64,000 nucleotides of DNA, from NCBI RefSeq assembly GCF_905171765.1, contig NC_053394.1, positions 163,277,183 through 163,341,182 on the forward strand. Direction: 5' to 3'. This stretch comes from Bufo bufo (Eukaryota; Chordata; Amphibia; Anura; Bufonidae). The position numbers and the translations under genes are program-made. Every line of letters begins with the position of its first letter. Position 1 is the stretch's first letter. This document shows, piece after piece, positions 30,175 to 41,520 of this stretch. The notes beneath the pieces are model-generated. The model worked only from the letters and a program-made list of their open reading frames with translations. It had not been told where the DNA came from and ran no database searches.

Positions 30175-30645
30175 ATAGTCTGTTTATGTATGCATACCTC
30201 CCAACCATCCCAGATCTGGCATAACTACTGTGTGGGGGGCACAATGGAGACTAAGCAGGGTTGGGACATGTACAGATAGACATTGGGAGGAGTTAGAGGT
30301 GTGGGCCAGCACTTTAAAAAAAACTTCGCGCAAAACTGATAGTTTAGCTCCTTAGGCTTTTTAAAAGTTTTGTGGTATGTGTGTGTAGTGTATACATGGT
30401 GTATTTATGTATGTGTACCATGCATATGGTGTATTTATGTGTGTTGCATGTTTATGGTGTATGTATATGTAAAAATGTGTCCTGACACCACGTATCTGCC
30501 TTTGAGTAGGGAACCTGTTGTTAAAAATTTGAATCCCACCCCTGCTTATGCCCCTATCACAAATTGCCCATATGGCATAGGTAGGTTAGCGTTAGGTCCC
30601 GTGCCATATTGAGATACCTTGACAGGGTGCGCGGGCTCTTGTATG
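30175..30645. other. Unassigned stretch with GT-rich simple sequence
   Basis: 30370-30480 is a degenerate (GTAT/GTGT) repeat. The rest has no recognisable feature. Confidence 0.5.
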
Positions 30646-30701
30646 TTCTTGATATAAGAATATATTGGCGAAAGTCTCATTTTAATATCAGTGTGAGGGT
30701 A

Positions 30702-31466
30702 GGGCTCTTTCACACTTGCGTTGTCCGGATCCGTCGTGCACTCCATTTGCCGGAGGTGCCCGCCGGTTCCGTAACAACGCAAGTGAACTGAAAGCATTTG
30801 AAGATGTATCCATCTTCAAAATGCGTTCAGTGTTACTATGGCACTCAGGACGCTATTAAAGTCCTGGTTGCCATAGTAGTAGTGGGGAGCGGGGGAGCAG
30901 TATACTTACCGTCCGTGCGGCTCCCGGGGCGCTCCAGAATGACGTCAGAGCGCCCCATGCGCATGGATGACTTGATCCATGCGACACGTCATCCATGAGC
31001 GTGGGGCGCCCTGACGTCACTCTGAAGCGCCCCGGGAGCCGCACGGACGGTAAGTATACTGCTCCCCCGCTCCCCACTACACTTTACCATGGCAACCAGG
31101 ACTTTAGCGTCCTGGAAGCCATGGTAACCATTCAGAAAAAGCTAAACGTCGGATCCGGTAATGCGCCGAAACGACGTTTAGCTTAAGGCCGGATCCGGAT
31201 TAATGCCTTTCAATGGGCATTAATTCCGGATCCGGCCTTGCGGCAAGTGTTCAGGTTTTTGGCCGGAGCAAAAAGCGCAGCATGCTGCGGTATTTTCTCC
31301 GGCCAAAAAACGTTCCGTTCCGGAACTGAAGGCATCCTGATCATCCTGAACGGATTTCTCTCCATTCAGAATGCATTGGGATAATCCTGATCAGGATTCT
31401 TCCGGCATAGAGCCCCGACGACGGAACTCTATGCCGGAACCCAACAACGCAAGTGTGAAAGAGCCC
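30702..31466. mobile_element. Harbinger-like MITE with a large internal palindrome
   Basis: Terminal inverted repeats GGGCTCTTTCACACTTGCGT are flanked by GTA (30699-30701) and TTA (31467-31469), a 3-bp TNA-type duplication. About 30888-31078 is an imperfect palindrome around GATGACTTGATCCATGCG, with arms containing GGGAGCCGCACGGACGG. The empty site is visible, inverted, near 23853. It has no coding capacity. Confidence 0.85.
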
Positions 31467-31561
31467 TTAGCCATATATTGTCAATTGCATTTACCATTGT
31501 AGTGCACCATTTCCAGTGATTTTTTATTTATTTTTTCCAGACAACTACTATCTGTTTTCGG

Positions 31562-32200
31562 AACTGTCACTCTAGTGCCACCTATAGGTATTTACCCTGT
31601 ACTGCATGTCCTATCTCTTAACCAATGTCATGTTTTAAGGTACTTTATCAGCCACACCAGAGTCACCCATCAATACACATGACTCAAGGAGCAATAACTT
31701 AGATACAGCATTTCTGAGTATATCTTGTCTTGAATAACTCATGTTCCAAGGGTCAGGCATTTACTTACAGTCACTTTTAGGTGGCACTAGACAGGCAGGG
31801 TTTTTTTGCTTCTGGAGAAGAGATATTTTGTATACCTTTTTCTATGGACCATTACATTGGGATCATTCAGATGAGCAAGTTTTTGTCCGAGTTTAGGATT
31901 GACAGAACCCAGACTGAATACTGACCCATTATAGTCAATAGAGGTCATTTACTAAAGACTGGTGTTTCACACACCAGTCTTAGTAAAAACATCACTGGAG
32001 GAAGATCAGTCCAATATATTAAGAGACACATGCCTCTTAATAAATTTGTGGCATCTTCTACTGGCCTTACGCCAGAACAGAAATCCATTCTTGCCAGGAG
32101 TTGCAGTAGATTTCTGGTTTAATGTGCGCCAGTTTTATACTCATCTACCCCCACGGGTTTCATGATTGAGGTTCTCAGTTATCAATACATCTGTAAAAAC
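31562..32200. other. Unassigned stretch
   Basis: A+T-rich, without ORFs or element ends that I recognise. Confidence 0.5.
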
Positions 32201-32600
32201 TAGGGATGATCGAAGCGAGCTTCGGAACCTAGATTCACTCAAAACTTTGGCTTAATGCTGTACGGAGATCCGTCTCTGTGCTGCATTAAAATGTACGGCC
32301 TCTGACGAGGCGAAGTCAGTTATTCCCAAAGTCTTGCGAGACTTCAGTGAATAACTTTGGTAGTTGATTTTTTTAAACGTCGGACCATTAAACTTGGATC
32401 CGAAGTCGGGTTCGGGTCCGAAGTACCAGTTGGAACCAAAGTCGACTTCTGATCCAAGTTTTAAAATGTTTTTGCAGTTTAACAATCAAATACTGCAATT
32501 ATTCACCAAAGTCTTCGCCTCGTCGGAGGCCATACATTTTAATGCTGTACAGAGAAGTTACTTTGGATCTAGGATCTGAATCTTGCTTCGCTCATCCCTA
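32201..32600. mobile_element. hAT-type MITE
   Basis: Inverted ends TAGGGATG...CATCCCTA with a perfect 8-bp duplication GTAAAAAC (32193-32200 and 32601-32608). The subterminal parts are also inverted (AATGCTGTACGGAGA and related). Confidence 0.88.
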
Positions 32601-32608
32601 GTAAAAAC

Positions 32609-33014
32609 AGTAAACACATAACTATGCAAACAGTATAACGTTAGCAGCAAGACAGGTTAAACAGTAAACTTAAAGGGAACTTGTCATCAACTTTGTAGCT
32701 TTGGCTGGCTTATGGTCTCTTTACCACAGTGACAGTATAAACCCATACTGGCAGATGAACATTTGCACCCAGCACTTGAAATCACAGAGGATATCTCCTG
32801 TTCCTGTCATTAGTCGCTTCTTTACTAATGCCTCCCACTTTTGAAGCCTCCCTGTGACTATGTTCCTCTATAGCTTCCAGCTTGGGATCCACGGTGATTG
32901 CTTCCTTCATGGCCACAGGGGTTTGCACTGTTCCTTCACCATGTGAAGCATTCTTGCTTACAATAGCAGATAGCACATGACTCCATCCACATGTGGTCCA
33001 TTTAAAAATACATC
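32609..33014. other. Unassigned stretch
   Basis: No supported feature. A GGGAACTTGTCATCAACTTT phrase near 32675 resembles a common frog repeat, but no partner end was found. Confidence 0.4.
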
Positions 33015-33124
33015 TGTATTGGGGGGGCGTGGCCTGACCGAGCTGGATGGCGGCTGCTTGAGAGCGGAGCTCCCGCCACTAGATTCCTCATAGCCTATTT
33101 TTTCAGCACTACCCGTGTACAGAA

Positions 33125-34207
33125 ATGAAGATCCAACCCAAGGACTCTGCTAGAACAACTACGGACCAGAAGCGGGACCCCCTGCAACAAACCGATATGG
33201 AAAAATACCTTCAAAAATCGACTCCCCAGACACCCGCTCGCTCAAGCAAGATGGCGCAGAAGCGGCATGGGGAAGACGGCACATCTGGTGACCTGAACCA
33301 TGATGCTCAACCTGCAGAAATAGAAGAGGTATGTGGGGCATGCTCTAAAGACGACTCAGCATTACTCACCAGAAACTTTCTGGAGGAAGCACTTCACAAA
33401 GCGCTGGCCCCGATCGCTGCAGACCTCGCTACCATAAAGGCGGATGTACGCCATATTGGGGATAGAGTGGAGTCTCTTGAGCAAGTGCAGGATGCCATGC
33501 TGACTTTTAACACGGCGGTCAGAGACACACTAGGGGCACATACCAGAGCTATGAATAGTCTGCTTCTACAGATGGAAGATCAAGAGAATAGGAGCAGACG
33601 GTGCAATATAAGAGTTAGAGGATTACCAGAGGCAGAGGAGAAGGAGGATCTGATGAGCTCCATGGATCTACTTTTCACTTCACTGCTGGGGCCGGACCGG
33701 GCAAAAAGTGTCATAATAGAAAGAGTGCATAGAGCATTGCGGCCAAAACCTGGAACGGCGGAAAATCCTAGAGACATCATCTGTGGCTTGCTGAGCTATA
33801 GGGACACAGAGGATATCCTACAGAAAGCAAGGGCTAAAGGAGAAATACACCTGCAAGGGAGAAGCATTCAAATATACCAGGATTTAGCGGCCTCCACGCT
33901 TCAGAAGAGAAGAATGCTAAGACCGCTAACAGACCTACTCCGGTCCTCTAAGCTGCCTTATAGGTGGTTGTTCCCGTTCGGCATCTTGATTACAGCAGGT
34001 AACCGCCGATTCACGGTCAGAACGCCTGCTGACTTAAAACCAGTGTGGGAGATGTTGGACCTGACGCCGGTGGATGTTCCTTCTTGGCTACCTGTACCCT
34101 CAGAGGAAGAGCTTCCACCTTTACCTCAAGCTTCACCCTGGCAGAAGCCGAAACAACAAAGAACCGGCCGCAGTAGGAAGATATTGAATAGAGATATGGA
34201 CACCTGA
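33125..34207 (+). CDS. L1 ORF1 protein (RNA chaperone), intact
   Basis: 360 residues from MKIQPKDSAR. The N-terminus is polar. A coiled coil spans about residues 85-155 (ADLATIKADVRHIGDRVESL and onward). An RRM-like domain begins at RRCNIRVRGLPEAEE near 160 and includes KSVIIERVHRAL. A C-terminal domain follows with IQIYQDLAASTLQKRR and the usual basic tail. This is the L1 ORF1p architecture: trimerising coiled coil, RRM, CTD, binding element RNA in cytoplasmic RNPs. There are no stops or frameshifts. The start is chosen as the first ATG after the leader, with an AGAAATGA context. Confidence 0.88.
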   Translation: MKIQPKDSARTTTDQKRDPLQQTDMEKYLQKSTPQTPARSSKMAQKRHGEDGTSGDLNHDAQPAEIEEVCGACSKDDSALLTRNFLEEALHKALAPIAADLATIKADVRHIGDRVESLEQVQDAMLTFNTAVRDTLGAHTRAMNSLLLQMEDQENRSRRCNIRVRGLPEAEEKEDLMSSMDLLFTSLLGPDRAKSVIIERVHRALRPKPGTAENPRDIICGLLSYRDTEDILQKARAKGEIHLQGRSIQIYQDLAASTLQKRRMLRPLTDLLRSSKLPYRWLFPFGILITAGNRRFTVRTPADLKPVWEMLDLTPVDVPSWLPVPSEEELPPLPQASPWQKPKQQRTGRSRKILNRDMDT

Positions 34208-34279
34208 GGATAGAGATGTGAGATAGACGCTTATGGTCCAGTAAGCATAAGGGGACAGTGTCTGTTTGGATGCTTTACC

Positions 34280-34345
34280 AATGCAATTCCCATCTCCCCC
34301 CCCCCCCCACCCCATCCCCTCTCCCTCCCCCCCCCCCCACTATGC
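34280..34345 (+). repeat. Poly-C tracts in the L1 inter-ORF spacer
   Basis: Two C-rich runs (around 34294-34308 and 34326-34340) within CCCATCCCCTCTCCC-type sequence. Confidence 0.8.
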
Positions 34346-34715
34346 TTTCTGTACCTTATCTTACTATGGGATCATATGTTTGTGAACCTACTATTCAGTA
34401 CGTCACCAACGTATTCAATTACTAGTCAGTGATGTTATCCTCAGGGAATTATTATTATTATGATTGGGTAGTTAAATTCACCTTTACAATCTGCAAAATA
34501 GGTTAGAAGGGAGTCTAGGCCGATCAGGGTATACTGATGGTACTTAGTTCCCTTCCCCCTATTACTTTCAGGAACTCATTAAGGGTTTCTTATCTTGTTT
34601 CATGTAAGCAGGTTTCCTGTTCAGTTAATTTTTATCTTCAATTAATGTTTTGTGCTCCACCTTCTGGTCATACTTATACTTGCAAGGGAATCTATATCTT
34701 TTTACTGGCACATAA

Positions 34716-37700
34716 ATGGCACCTTTAGTACTGAATATCGCCACATACAATGTACATGGCTGCAACAATCCAATGAAAAGGAGCCGGGTGTTCCGGAGTA
34801 TTAAAAAGGCAGCAGTTGACGTTATTATGCTGCAAGAAACTCATTTTAAGGCCCGTCATATTCCAAATCTGAATAACACTCCCTTTCACCATTGGTACCA
34901 TTCTTGCTCCGAGAATGCCGCTTCCAAAGGAGTGAGCATAGGGGTCAGTAAGAATGTTCCATTCACTCTTCACTCGCAATTGGCAGACACTGAGGGCAGA
35001 TACCTCCTGCTAAACTGTGAGATAGGGCGTACTAGGTATACGATATGCAATCTATATGCACCGAATATAAAAACAGTCCACTGGCTCATAGAGACCTTGG
35101 ACAAGATAGCCGCGTTTTCCTCTGGTGGGTTAATTATTGGAGGAGATTTTAATCTGACCCTGAATCCATTATTGGACTCTTCATCCAGGAAATCGGCTAT
35201 ATCATTCAGGGCACTGAAGTCCCTGCAGACTCGCTTGCGAGACATTCATGTAGTGGATGTTTGGAAGTCGGTTCATGGGGATAAAAGAGATTACACCTTC
35301 TATTCGAACCCTCATAAATCTTACCAGAGACTGGACTATATTATGATCCAGGACACCAGTCTAACTTTGGTTCAATCGGCTGATATAGATTGCATAGCGA
35401 TTTCTGATCATGCTATGGTACAATGTGCTTTGCAGGTTCCCAACACGAGAGGGAAGGAATGGTCATGGAGATTGAACCATACATTATTGGACACCCAATC
35501 TGAGGTAAATACTATCACTAGGAAGCTACAGGAGTACTTTGATCTCAATGTAAATACAGCAACCACTCCCGCTATTACATGGGAAGCACATAAGGCGGTT
35601 ATACGGGGTGAATTTATAGCTCTAGGGGTGCATCTTAAAAGAGTAAGAACAAAACAACTATCTGAGCTACTGACCCAAATCTCCCAAGTTGAAAGAACCC
35701 ATAAAAGATCCTTAGCAAGTAGGGACCTAGAGACACTGGTGAGGCTTAGACAGGAACTAAAGGCATTGCTCAATATTAAAGCAGCAAAAGCCTACTTAAG
35801 GGTGAAGCACAAACATTACATCCATGGGAATAGAGGCAGTAAGGTCTTGTCCGCCATGATCAAAAAACGAACAGAACAGACCTTCATTAAGCAAATGGTG
35901 ACCCAGGAAGAGAAGACAACAGTAGATCCCAAGGAAATTTCTAGTGTATTCACCAAATACTACCACGATCTGTACAATCTGCGGAAAGATGAGACTAGTG
36001 AAGAGCTTCTTGTTAGGCAAGGGAAGACAGCAACCTTCTTGCAGGACTTGGGATTACCATCATTGTCGGCAGAGGAAAAAGAGACTTTAATTGCCCCAAT
36101 AACGCTTCAGGAGGTAGAGAAAGTCCTGAAATCGACACCTAAGGGGAAAAGTCCGGGACCTGACGGATTGACGGTAGTATACTACAAAAAGTTCTTTCCA
36201 GTTTTAGGTCCTTATATGGTCTCTCTCTTTAACTCACTGATGAATGGAACCCCATTACCTAAGCAGGCACTAGAAGCCCATATTACAGTCTTGCCGAAAC
36301 CTGGGAAAGACCCTAACCTGCCATCTAGCTACAGGCCAATTTCATTGCTTAACGCTGATGTTAAATTATGGGCGAAGGTGTTGGCCAATAGAGTCTCCCC
36401 CCTTCTCAGGAATTTGGTTTCTCCGGAACAGTCGGGCTTTGTGGGAGGAAGGGAGTGCAGGGATAGCACATTTCGGGTTATCATGGCACAACAATATGCT
36501 TTGTCACATGGACATAGTATCACTTTGTTGAGTACTGACGCAGAAAAAGCGTTTGATAGAGTGGATTGGCAATTTATGGCTGCCTCTCTTTATAAGTTTG
36601 GTTTTCCCCCTCAATTTGTGACCGCTGTGCTATCCCTGTACTCCTCCCCCACGGCAAAAATCCGCATAAATGGTAATTTATCTGCTCATTTTGATATCAG
36701 GAATGGGACACGGCAGGGCTGCCCATTATCACCGACCTTGTTCATCCTCTGTTTAGAAACCTTTTTACAAGCGATTAGACAGGACAATGAGATACAGGGA
36801 CTTAAGGTAGGACACCAGACACATAAGGTTGCGGCGTTCGCCGACGACATGCTCCTGCTGTTGTCAAATCCTAAAGATGCATTCCCCGCGCTACTAAGAC
36901 AATTAGATAACTTCGGAACTATATCTAACTTTAAGATAAACTTAGCTAAGTGCGTCGCATTAGGGGTTAACACTCCTCAGTCGACTATAGCTCACCTTAA
37001 AACACATTACCCCTTCCAATGGAAAACGGAGAGTATAGATTATCTTGGAGTTCAGATAACGAAACATCCGGATCAACTTTTCTCCCAAAATTACCCCAAA
37101 TTATTGGAGAGTATTAAGCTGCAACTAAAAGAACTTAAAATCCCTTTTTTGACATGGTTGGGGAGAAAAAATGTTATCAAAACTTATATATTGCCCAAAT
37201 TATTATACTTAATGCAGACTTTACCAATAACATTACCCCGTCAATTTCTGGGTCAGATAAGAAGAACCTTTTCCTTGTTTGTGTGGAATCAGGCCAAGCC
37301 CAGGATTGCATATAAGCAATTAATACTTCCCAAACACAAGGGTGGTTTTGGACTACCGGATGGGAATGGTTATTATAGGGCAATTCAAATGAGGCTTCAC
37401 TCTGAGATTATAAATCTAAAGGTAGAAAAAATGGGCTGCCAAATAGCGAGGAAGCTGTTGGGTTCCAGAGGACTAGCAAATTTATGGGCCGTGGGTCAAA
37501 AACATCACAGGGGCCATAGCGTTTCTTTAACGTTTAAAGGCATGGTGGACTCATGGCATAAACTACCAGAATTTATGCATCCTACTCAGTACATCTCCCC
37601 CTTGACGCCCATCAAACTTCTACCCTACTTGATTAAAGCAGATTTCAGAGACGATATGGGAATATGGGCGGTATTAGGGGACGTGGCAATAGGAGACTTG

Positions 37701-38525
37701 TTGGTAAACCGCAAGATCCCAGACTTGTTATCTCTTAAGGACACCTTTCGGCGAGTTCCCTGGACCTTGACACAATACTCGCAATTTAGCAATATTTGCC
37801 AGCAATATTTGAGTACTACCCCCAGCAACTATGTCCCTACATGGTATGATGGGATATGGTCTACAACGGTCAGCAGGAAGGGGGCAATTTCACAGATTTA
37901 TAATAAAGTCCTAGAGATGGGTTCTGGCACTAGGCCTAAGTTCATTGACCAATGGGCCGCTGAGATGGACCTCACGATTAACAATGATACCTTGAAGAGA
38001 ATACTTAAACACTCGCACGGTTACTCACGATGTATAAAAATACAAGAGAATGCTTTTAAAATAATCACTAGATGGTATAAAACACCTGATAAGTTGCATT
38101 CCATTTCGCCCGCATATTCTGCTGACTGTTGGAGATGTGGGGAAGCCACAGGGACCATGTTCCACATCTGGTGGGCCTGCCCAAAAATTAAGAAATTCTG
38201 GGACATGGTGTCGGAGAAGGTGCAAACTATATGTAAGATCAAATCTCCTATCACTCCCTCAGTAGCGATACTAAATCTGCCGGATGGCAATTATAAGTTG
38301 GCAGCACACTCCTTGGTGGCGCAACTAATAGCAGCTGCTAAACTACTAATACCAAAATATTGGTTGTCTAAGGAAGTACCGGGATTACAGGAGTGGATGT
38401 CCAAGGTTCAAGAGATTTGTCAGTTAGAGGAAATGACAAGCTGGGAATCTTTATCTCATGATAAGTTCCTGATGTCTTGGAGCAAATGGAAGGAATGGTA
38501 TAATTCCACTCCTGTGTCAGATTAG
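34716..38525 (+). CDS. L1 ORF2: APE endonuclease and reverse transcriptase, intact
   Basis: 1269 residues without a break. APE-type endonuclease at about 1-240: YNVHGCNNP, LQETHF, GGDFNLTLN, RLDYIMIQD and SDHAMV carry the expected catalytic residues. Reverse transcriptase at about 470-800: KSPGPDGLT, YRPISLLNADVKLWAKVLAN, LSTDAEKAFDRVDW (motif A), GTRQGCPLSPTLF (motif B), FADDMLLLLS (motif C) and YLGVQI. A C-terminal CCHC, CWRCGEATGTMFHIWWAC, lies near 1140. Every block is present at normal spacing, so the enzyme for target-primed reverse transcription appears competent. The start at MAPLVLNIATYNVHG places the endonuclease directly at the N-terminus, as in other L1s. Confidence 0.92.
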   Translation: MAPLVLNIATYNVHGCNNPMKRSRVFRSIKKAAVDVIMLQETHFKARHIPNLNNTPFHHWYHSCSENAASKGVSIGVSKNVPFTLHSQLADTEGRYLLLNCEIGRTRYTICNLYAPNIKTVHWLIETLDKIAAFSSGGLIIGGDFNLTLNPLLDSSSRKSAISFRALKSLQTRLRDIHVVDVWKSVHGDKRDYTFYSNPHKSYQRLDYIMIQDTSLTLVQSADIDCIAISDHAMVQCALQVPNTRGKEWSWRLNHTLLDTQSEVNTITRKLQEYFDLNVNTATTPAITWEAHKAVIRGEFIALGVHLKRVRTKQLSELLTQISQVERTHKRSLASRDLETLVRLRQELKALLNIKAAKAYLRVKHKHYIHGNRGSKVLSAMIKKRTEQTFIKQMVTQEEKTTVDPKEISSVFTKYYHDLYNLRKDETSEELLVRQGKTATFLQDLGLPSLSAEEKETLIAPITLQEVEKVLKSTPKGKSPGPDGLTVVYYKKFFPVLGPYMVSLFNSLMNGTPLPKQALEAHITVLPKPGKDPNLPSSYRPISLLNADVKLWAKVLANRVSPLLRNLVSPEQSGFVGGRECRDSTFRVIMAQQYALSHGHSITLLSTDAEKAFDRVDWQFMAASLYKFGFPPQFVTAVLSLYSSPTAKIRINGNLSAHFDIRNGTRQGCPLSPTLFILCLETFLQAIRQDNEIQGLKVGHQTHKVAAFADDMLLLLSNPKDAFPALLRQLDNFGTISNFKINLAKCVALGVNTPQSTIAHLKTHYPFQWKTESIDYLGVQITKHPDQLFSQNYPKLLESIKLQLKELKIPFLTWLGRKNVIKTYILPKLLYLMQTLPITLPRQFLGQIRRTFSLFVWNQAKPRIAYKQLILPKHKGGFGLPDGNGYYRAIQMRLHSEIINLKVEKMGCQIARKLLGSRGLANLWAVGQKHHRGHSVSLTFKGMVDSWHKLPEFMHPTQYISPLTPIKLLPYLIKADFRDDMGIWAVLGDVAIGDLLVNRKIPDLLSLKDTFRRVPWTLTQYSQFSNICQQYLSTTPSNYVPTWYDGIWSTTVSRKGAISQIYNKVLEMGSGTRPKFIDQWAAEMDLTINNDTLKRILKHSHGYSRCIKIQENAFKIITRWYKTPDKLHSISPAYSADCWRCGEATGTMFHIWWACPKIKKFWDMVSEKVQTICKIKSPITPSVAILNLPDGNYKLAAHSLVAQLIAAAKLLIPKYWLSKEVPGLQEWMSKVQEICQLEEMTSWESLSHDKFLMSWSKWKEWYNSTPVSD

Positions 38526-38983
38526 TAGGGAGAATATCATGCCTATTATGTCTATCTATTTTTCGCCAAATAGAGCTAGGACTGAGTACAGCTTAAGGGG
38601 GAAAAAAGTTAGTCAGAGGAGGTAGATGAGAAAGGTATACGAGAAGAGAAAAATAAAGTGGCTCATATAGATGCTTCAGGGTATGCATTGTACGTTGGAT
38701 GGTAGGTGACTGTCTTAATGCTTGTCTCAAAATGTGCTAATTTACTCCCTTTTATTCATCTTATTCACTTCATTGCATAGATGTGATGATCAAATCCTTG
38801 CTTGTATCGCTGTATTTCTTATGAAACCAGATATGTTTCGTTCTGAGGCAGTATTTTGTTATTGTGGTTTTCACTTGTATTTGTAATATGAAAGAATCTC
38901 AATAAATAAAGATTTGATAAAAAAAAATATGTATTTACCAGCCGGAACACGGATGAATTTAACACTGTTCATCTGAATGAAAC

Positions 38984-39374
38984 TTAAAGGGTTTTTTTCC
39001 GGTAAAAATTACATTGTATCTAGTGCCGGCAGCCTGCCTCCTGAACCAGAAGATTCATACTTACCTGCTCCACGCCGCTACAGTCCTCTGCGCTGCCCCC
39101 CACTGTCTCCATATTTTTGTCCCTGCGCTATTTACATACGGCTGGCTATTGGCCTGGTCAACATGACTGTAGTGATCAGTGATCATGTGGCCACAATCAG
39201 CATGTCACCACTGTAGCCAGTCATTGGCTGGAGCAGTGCATGTGACCATGTCCATAGTCAGCCGGATGTAAAAAGCACAGGAACCACAATATGGAGAAAG
39301 CAGGGCAGCGTGGAGGAACAGTGCGGCCTGGAGCAAGTAAGTATGAATCTTCTGTTACCAAAAAAAACCTTTAA
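38984..39374. mobile_element. Foldback MITE
   Basis: Inverted ends TTAAAGGGTTTTTTTCCGGT and its near-complement at 39352-39374. There is no coding content. The next 260 bp (TTAAAGGGGTTGTCTGG to GTTGTCCAGC) form a second imperfect inverted pair. Confidence 0.7.
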
Positions 39375-39678
39375 AGGGGTTGTCTGGTTTCAGGAGGAAT
39401 TTGGACAACACTCGGGGCGTGCCTGAAATAAAGACCATTACTTACCTAGCAGATCCTGCATTGCCACTCCTAGTCTCCCTGTTGGACTCTTTTGATCCAG
39501 CTGCAGTGGTCACATCATGTCGAGAACTTGTGACCGCTGTAGACAGTCATTGGCCACAGCAGTGCACAGGGATCTATTAGGTAAGTAATAGTCTGTTCTT
39601 TTCAGGCATGCCCCAAGTGTTGTCCAGCTCCTGGCATCTCTACATTGTATAGCAGATGTGCTTGGTATCGCGTTCATC

Positions 39679-40441
39679 TAGGGTTGCCACCCAGCCGGTG
39701 TCTCACCTGCAAGGCCGGTATTTTAGTGGCCCTGCTGGTGCTGTTTTTTTTTTCTATGCCGGTATTTTCCTGTTACTAATGAGCGCTTCCATTGCAGAGG
39801 TTTCATTAGTACAGCCCTTAATTTCCCCCCTGTGTTAGTAAAAAAAAAAAGTACTCACCTCCTTCATTTGCTCGCACTGCTGACTGGATATGCAGAACAG
39901 GACCTGTGAGGTGTCATCACGCTGGAGCGCAGGTCCTTCCAGTCAGCAGGAAGTGTTCACAGTGGAGCGAGCAAATGGAGGAGGTAAGTGTTGTTGTTTT
40001 TTTTTTTTGCAAAGCAGAAAAGGGGCACTAATGGGGGGCATTATTCTAACTGGGGGCACTAATGGGGGCATTATTCTTCCTGGGGGGCACTAATGGGGGC
40101 ATTATTCTTCCTGGGGGCACAAATAGGGGGCATTATTCTTCCTGGGGGGCATTAATTCTGGGGTGCACTAATGGGCCCATTACTCTTACTGGGGGGCACT
40201 AATGGGGGGCATTAGTTCTGGGATGCACTGATGGGGGCATTACTATTACTGGGGGTCACTAATGGGGACATTAATATTACTGAGGGCACTAATGTGGACA
40301 GTATTAATTCTGGGTGGCGCTAATGGGGGCATTACTATTACTGGGGGCACTAATGGGGGCATTCATATTTTTGGGAGCCACAGTATGATAGTGACTTAAC
40401 ACCCTTGCTGTTATTTTTTGTTGGGAAAGTTGGCAACCCTA
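39679..40441. mobile_element. hAT-type MITE built around a minisatellite
   Basis: Ends TAGGGTTGCC...GGCAACCCTA with a perfect 8-bp duplication CGTTCATC (39671-39678, 40442-40449). Inside are a short hairpin around TCACCTCCTTCATTTGCTCG (inverted at about 39965-39985) and the minisatellite at 40023-40375. Confidence 0.88.
40023..40375 (+). repeat. Minisatellite, about 30-34 bp units
   Basis: About ten units of GGGGCACTAATGGGGGCATT plus ATTCTTACTGG, diverging at single bases; contained entirely within the hAT MITE. Confidence 0.88.
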
Positions 40442-40449
40442 CGTTCATC

Positions 40450-41520
40450 CCTATTCACTTCAATGGGGCTGAGCTGCAACTAGGCCATATGACCGGTGTA
40501 CAGTGATGTTACATGGCCTAGGAAGAGGCTGCCGTGCTCACGGAGCACTGGCCTCTTCTAATAGCTGATCCTGGGTGTTGGTCCCCTACCAATCTGATAT
40601 TGATGACAGGTCATCAATAATAATTACCGAATAACTCCTTTCGTGAGGCAGAACTTTCTCTTGAGAAATTATTGTTGACACTTACCAGATATGACCAGCA
40701 GATGGCAGGTTAATACAACATATTTCTGCAATGTGCAAAGCCAAAACTTTTTCAGGCAATTACACCAGGACTCAGTATTATCCAGATTAAACATTTATAT
40801 GCAAGAATATAGATAGCATAAAGATGCATTAAAATTTCAATAGTAATCATGATTGCATTATATAAAAATAAAAAATTTCCCTTGAAGGACCATATTTCAT
40901 GTTTGCATATATGGGAAATAATTCTGTAATCTGGCTTCTCTGTTGTATTCTGTATGCAGCTGAGAAGAAAAGCTATGCTTCCCTATGAAATCAGAGGGAT
41001 ACAGAGGTTCAGTAGGGCCCAGAAGGGTTTGCAAACGTGGGCATTTACCAGTTGCCAATTTACTATAAATCCACTTATTTCAATACACCACTAGCAGCTC
41101 TATTATTAACTGCTTCATTAACTAGACCATGTAGGACTAGTAACCCCTCCAATATTTAGGTATTATTTAGCAGTTACTCACCTCCTTGCCCCTTTTCAGT
41201 GTTGCTCTCCTACCAGTGGCCACTAGCTCTCTGCACACCGCCATAGGGTGCAATGACTGACCTGCTCAGAGGACTTCACAAAACTGCAACTTTAAAAGAA
41301 AAGATCTCGCTGGACAACAGTGATTGTGTATAATGGCAGAATTACTAATCTTATAGATGGCGTAAATTTATACAGCCACATAGACCTGCAGCAGATTTAT
41401 CACAGGGGCTCAGGGTGGATGACAAATCTGGTGCATGGATAGACACTTCTGTGTATCTCTATACCAACTATTGGTTGGTATCTGTGGGGACACTGTATCT
41501 GAGGTAATATATACAATATA
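40450..41520. other. Unassigned stretch
   Basis: Low-complexity A/T sequence without ORFs over 60 codons that look real and no recognisable element ends. Confidence 0.5.

Larger units (their letters stand above)
33021..38929 (+). mobile_element. Full-length L1 LINE with both ORFs open
   Basis: The G-rich 5' end (GGGGGGGCGTGGCCTG) leads to ORF1 (33125-34207), a 508-nt spacer with C tracts, ORF2 (34716-38525), and a 3' UTR with AATAAA (38900-38908) and an A tail. A short flanking duplication TGTATT (33015-33020, 38930-38935) is possible. The structure is that of a complete, retrotransposition-competent copy. Confidence 0.88.

Noticed and set aside
38980..39610. One single large foldback element
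   Set aside because: The inverted ends pair better as two adjacent elements (38984-39374 and about 39371-39635) than as one.
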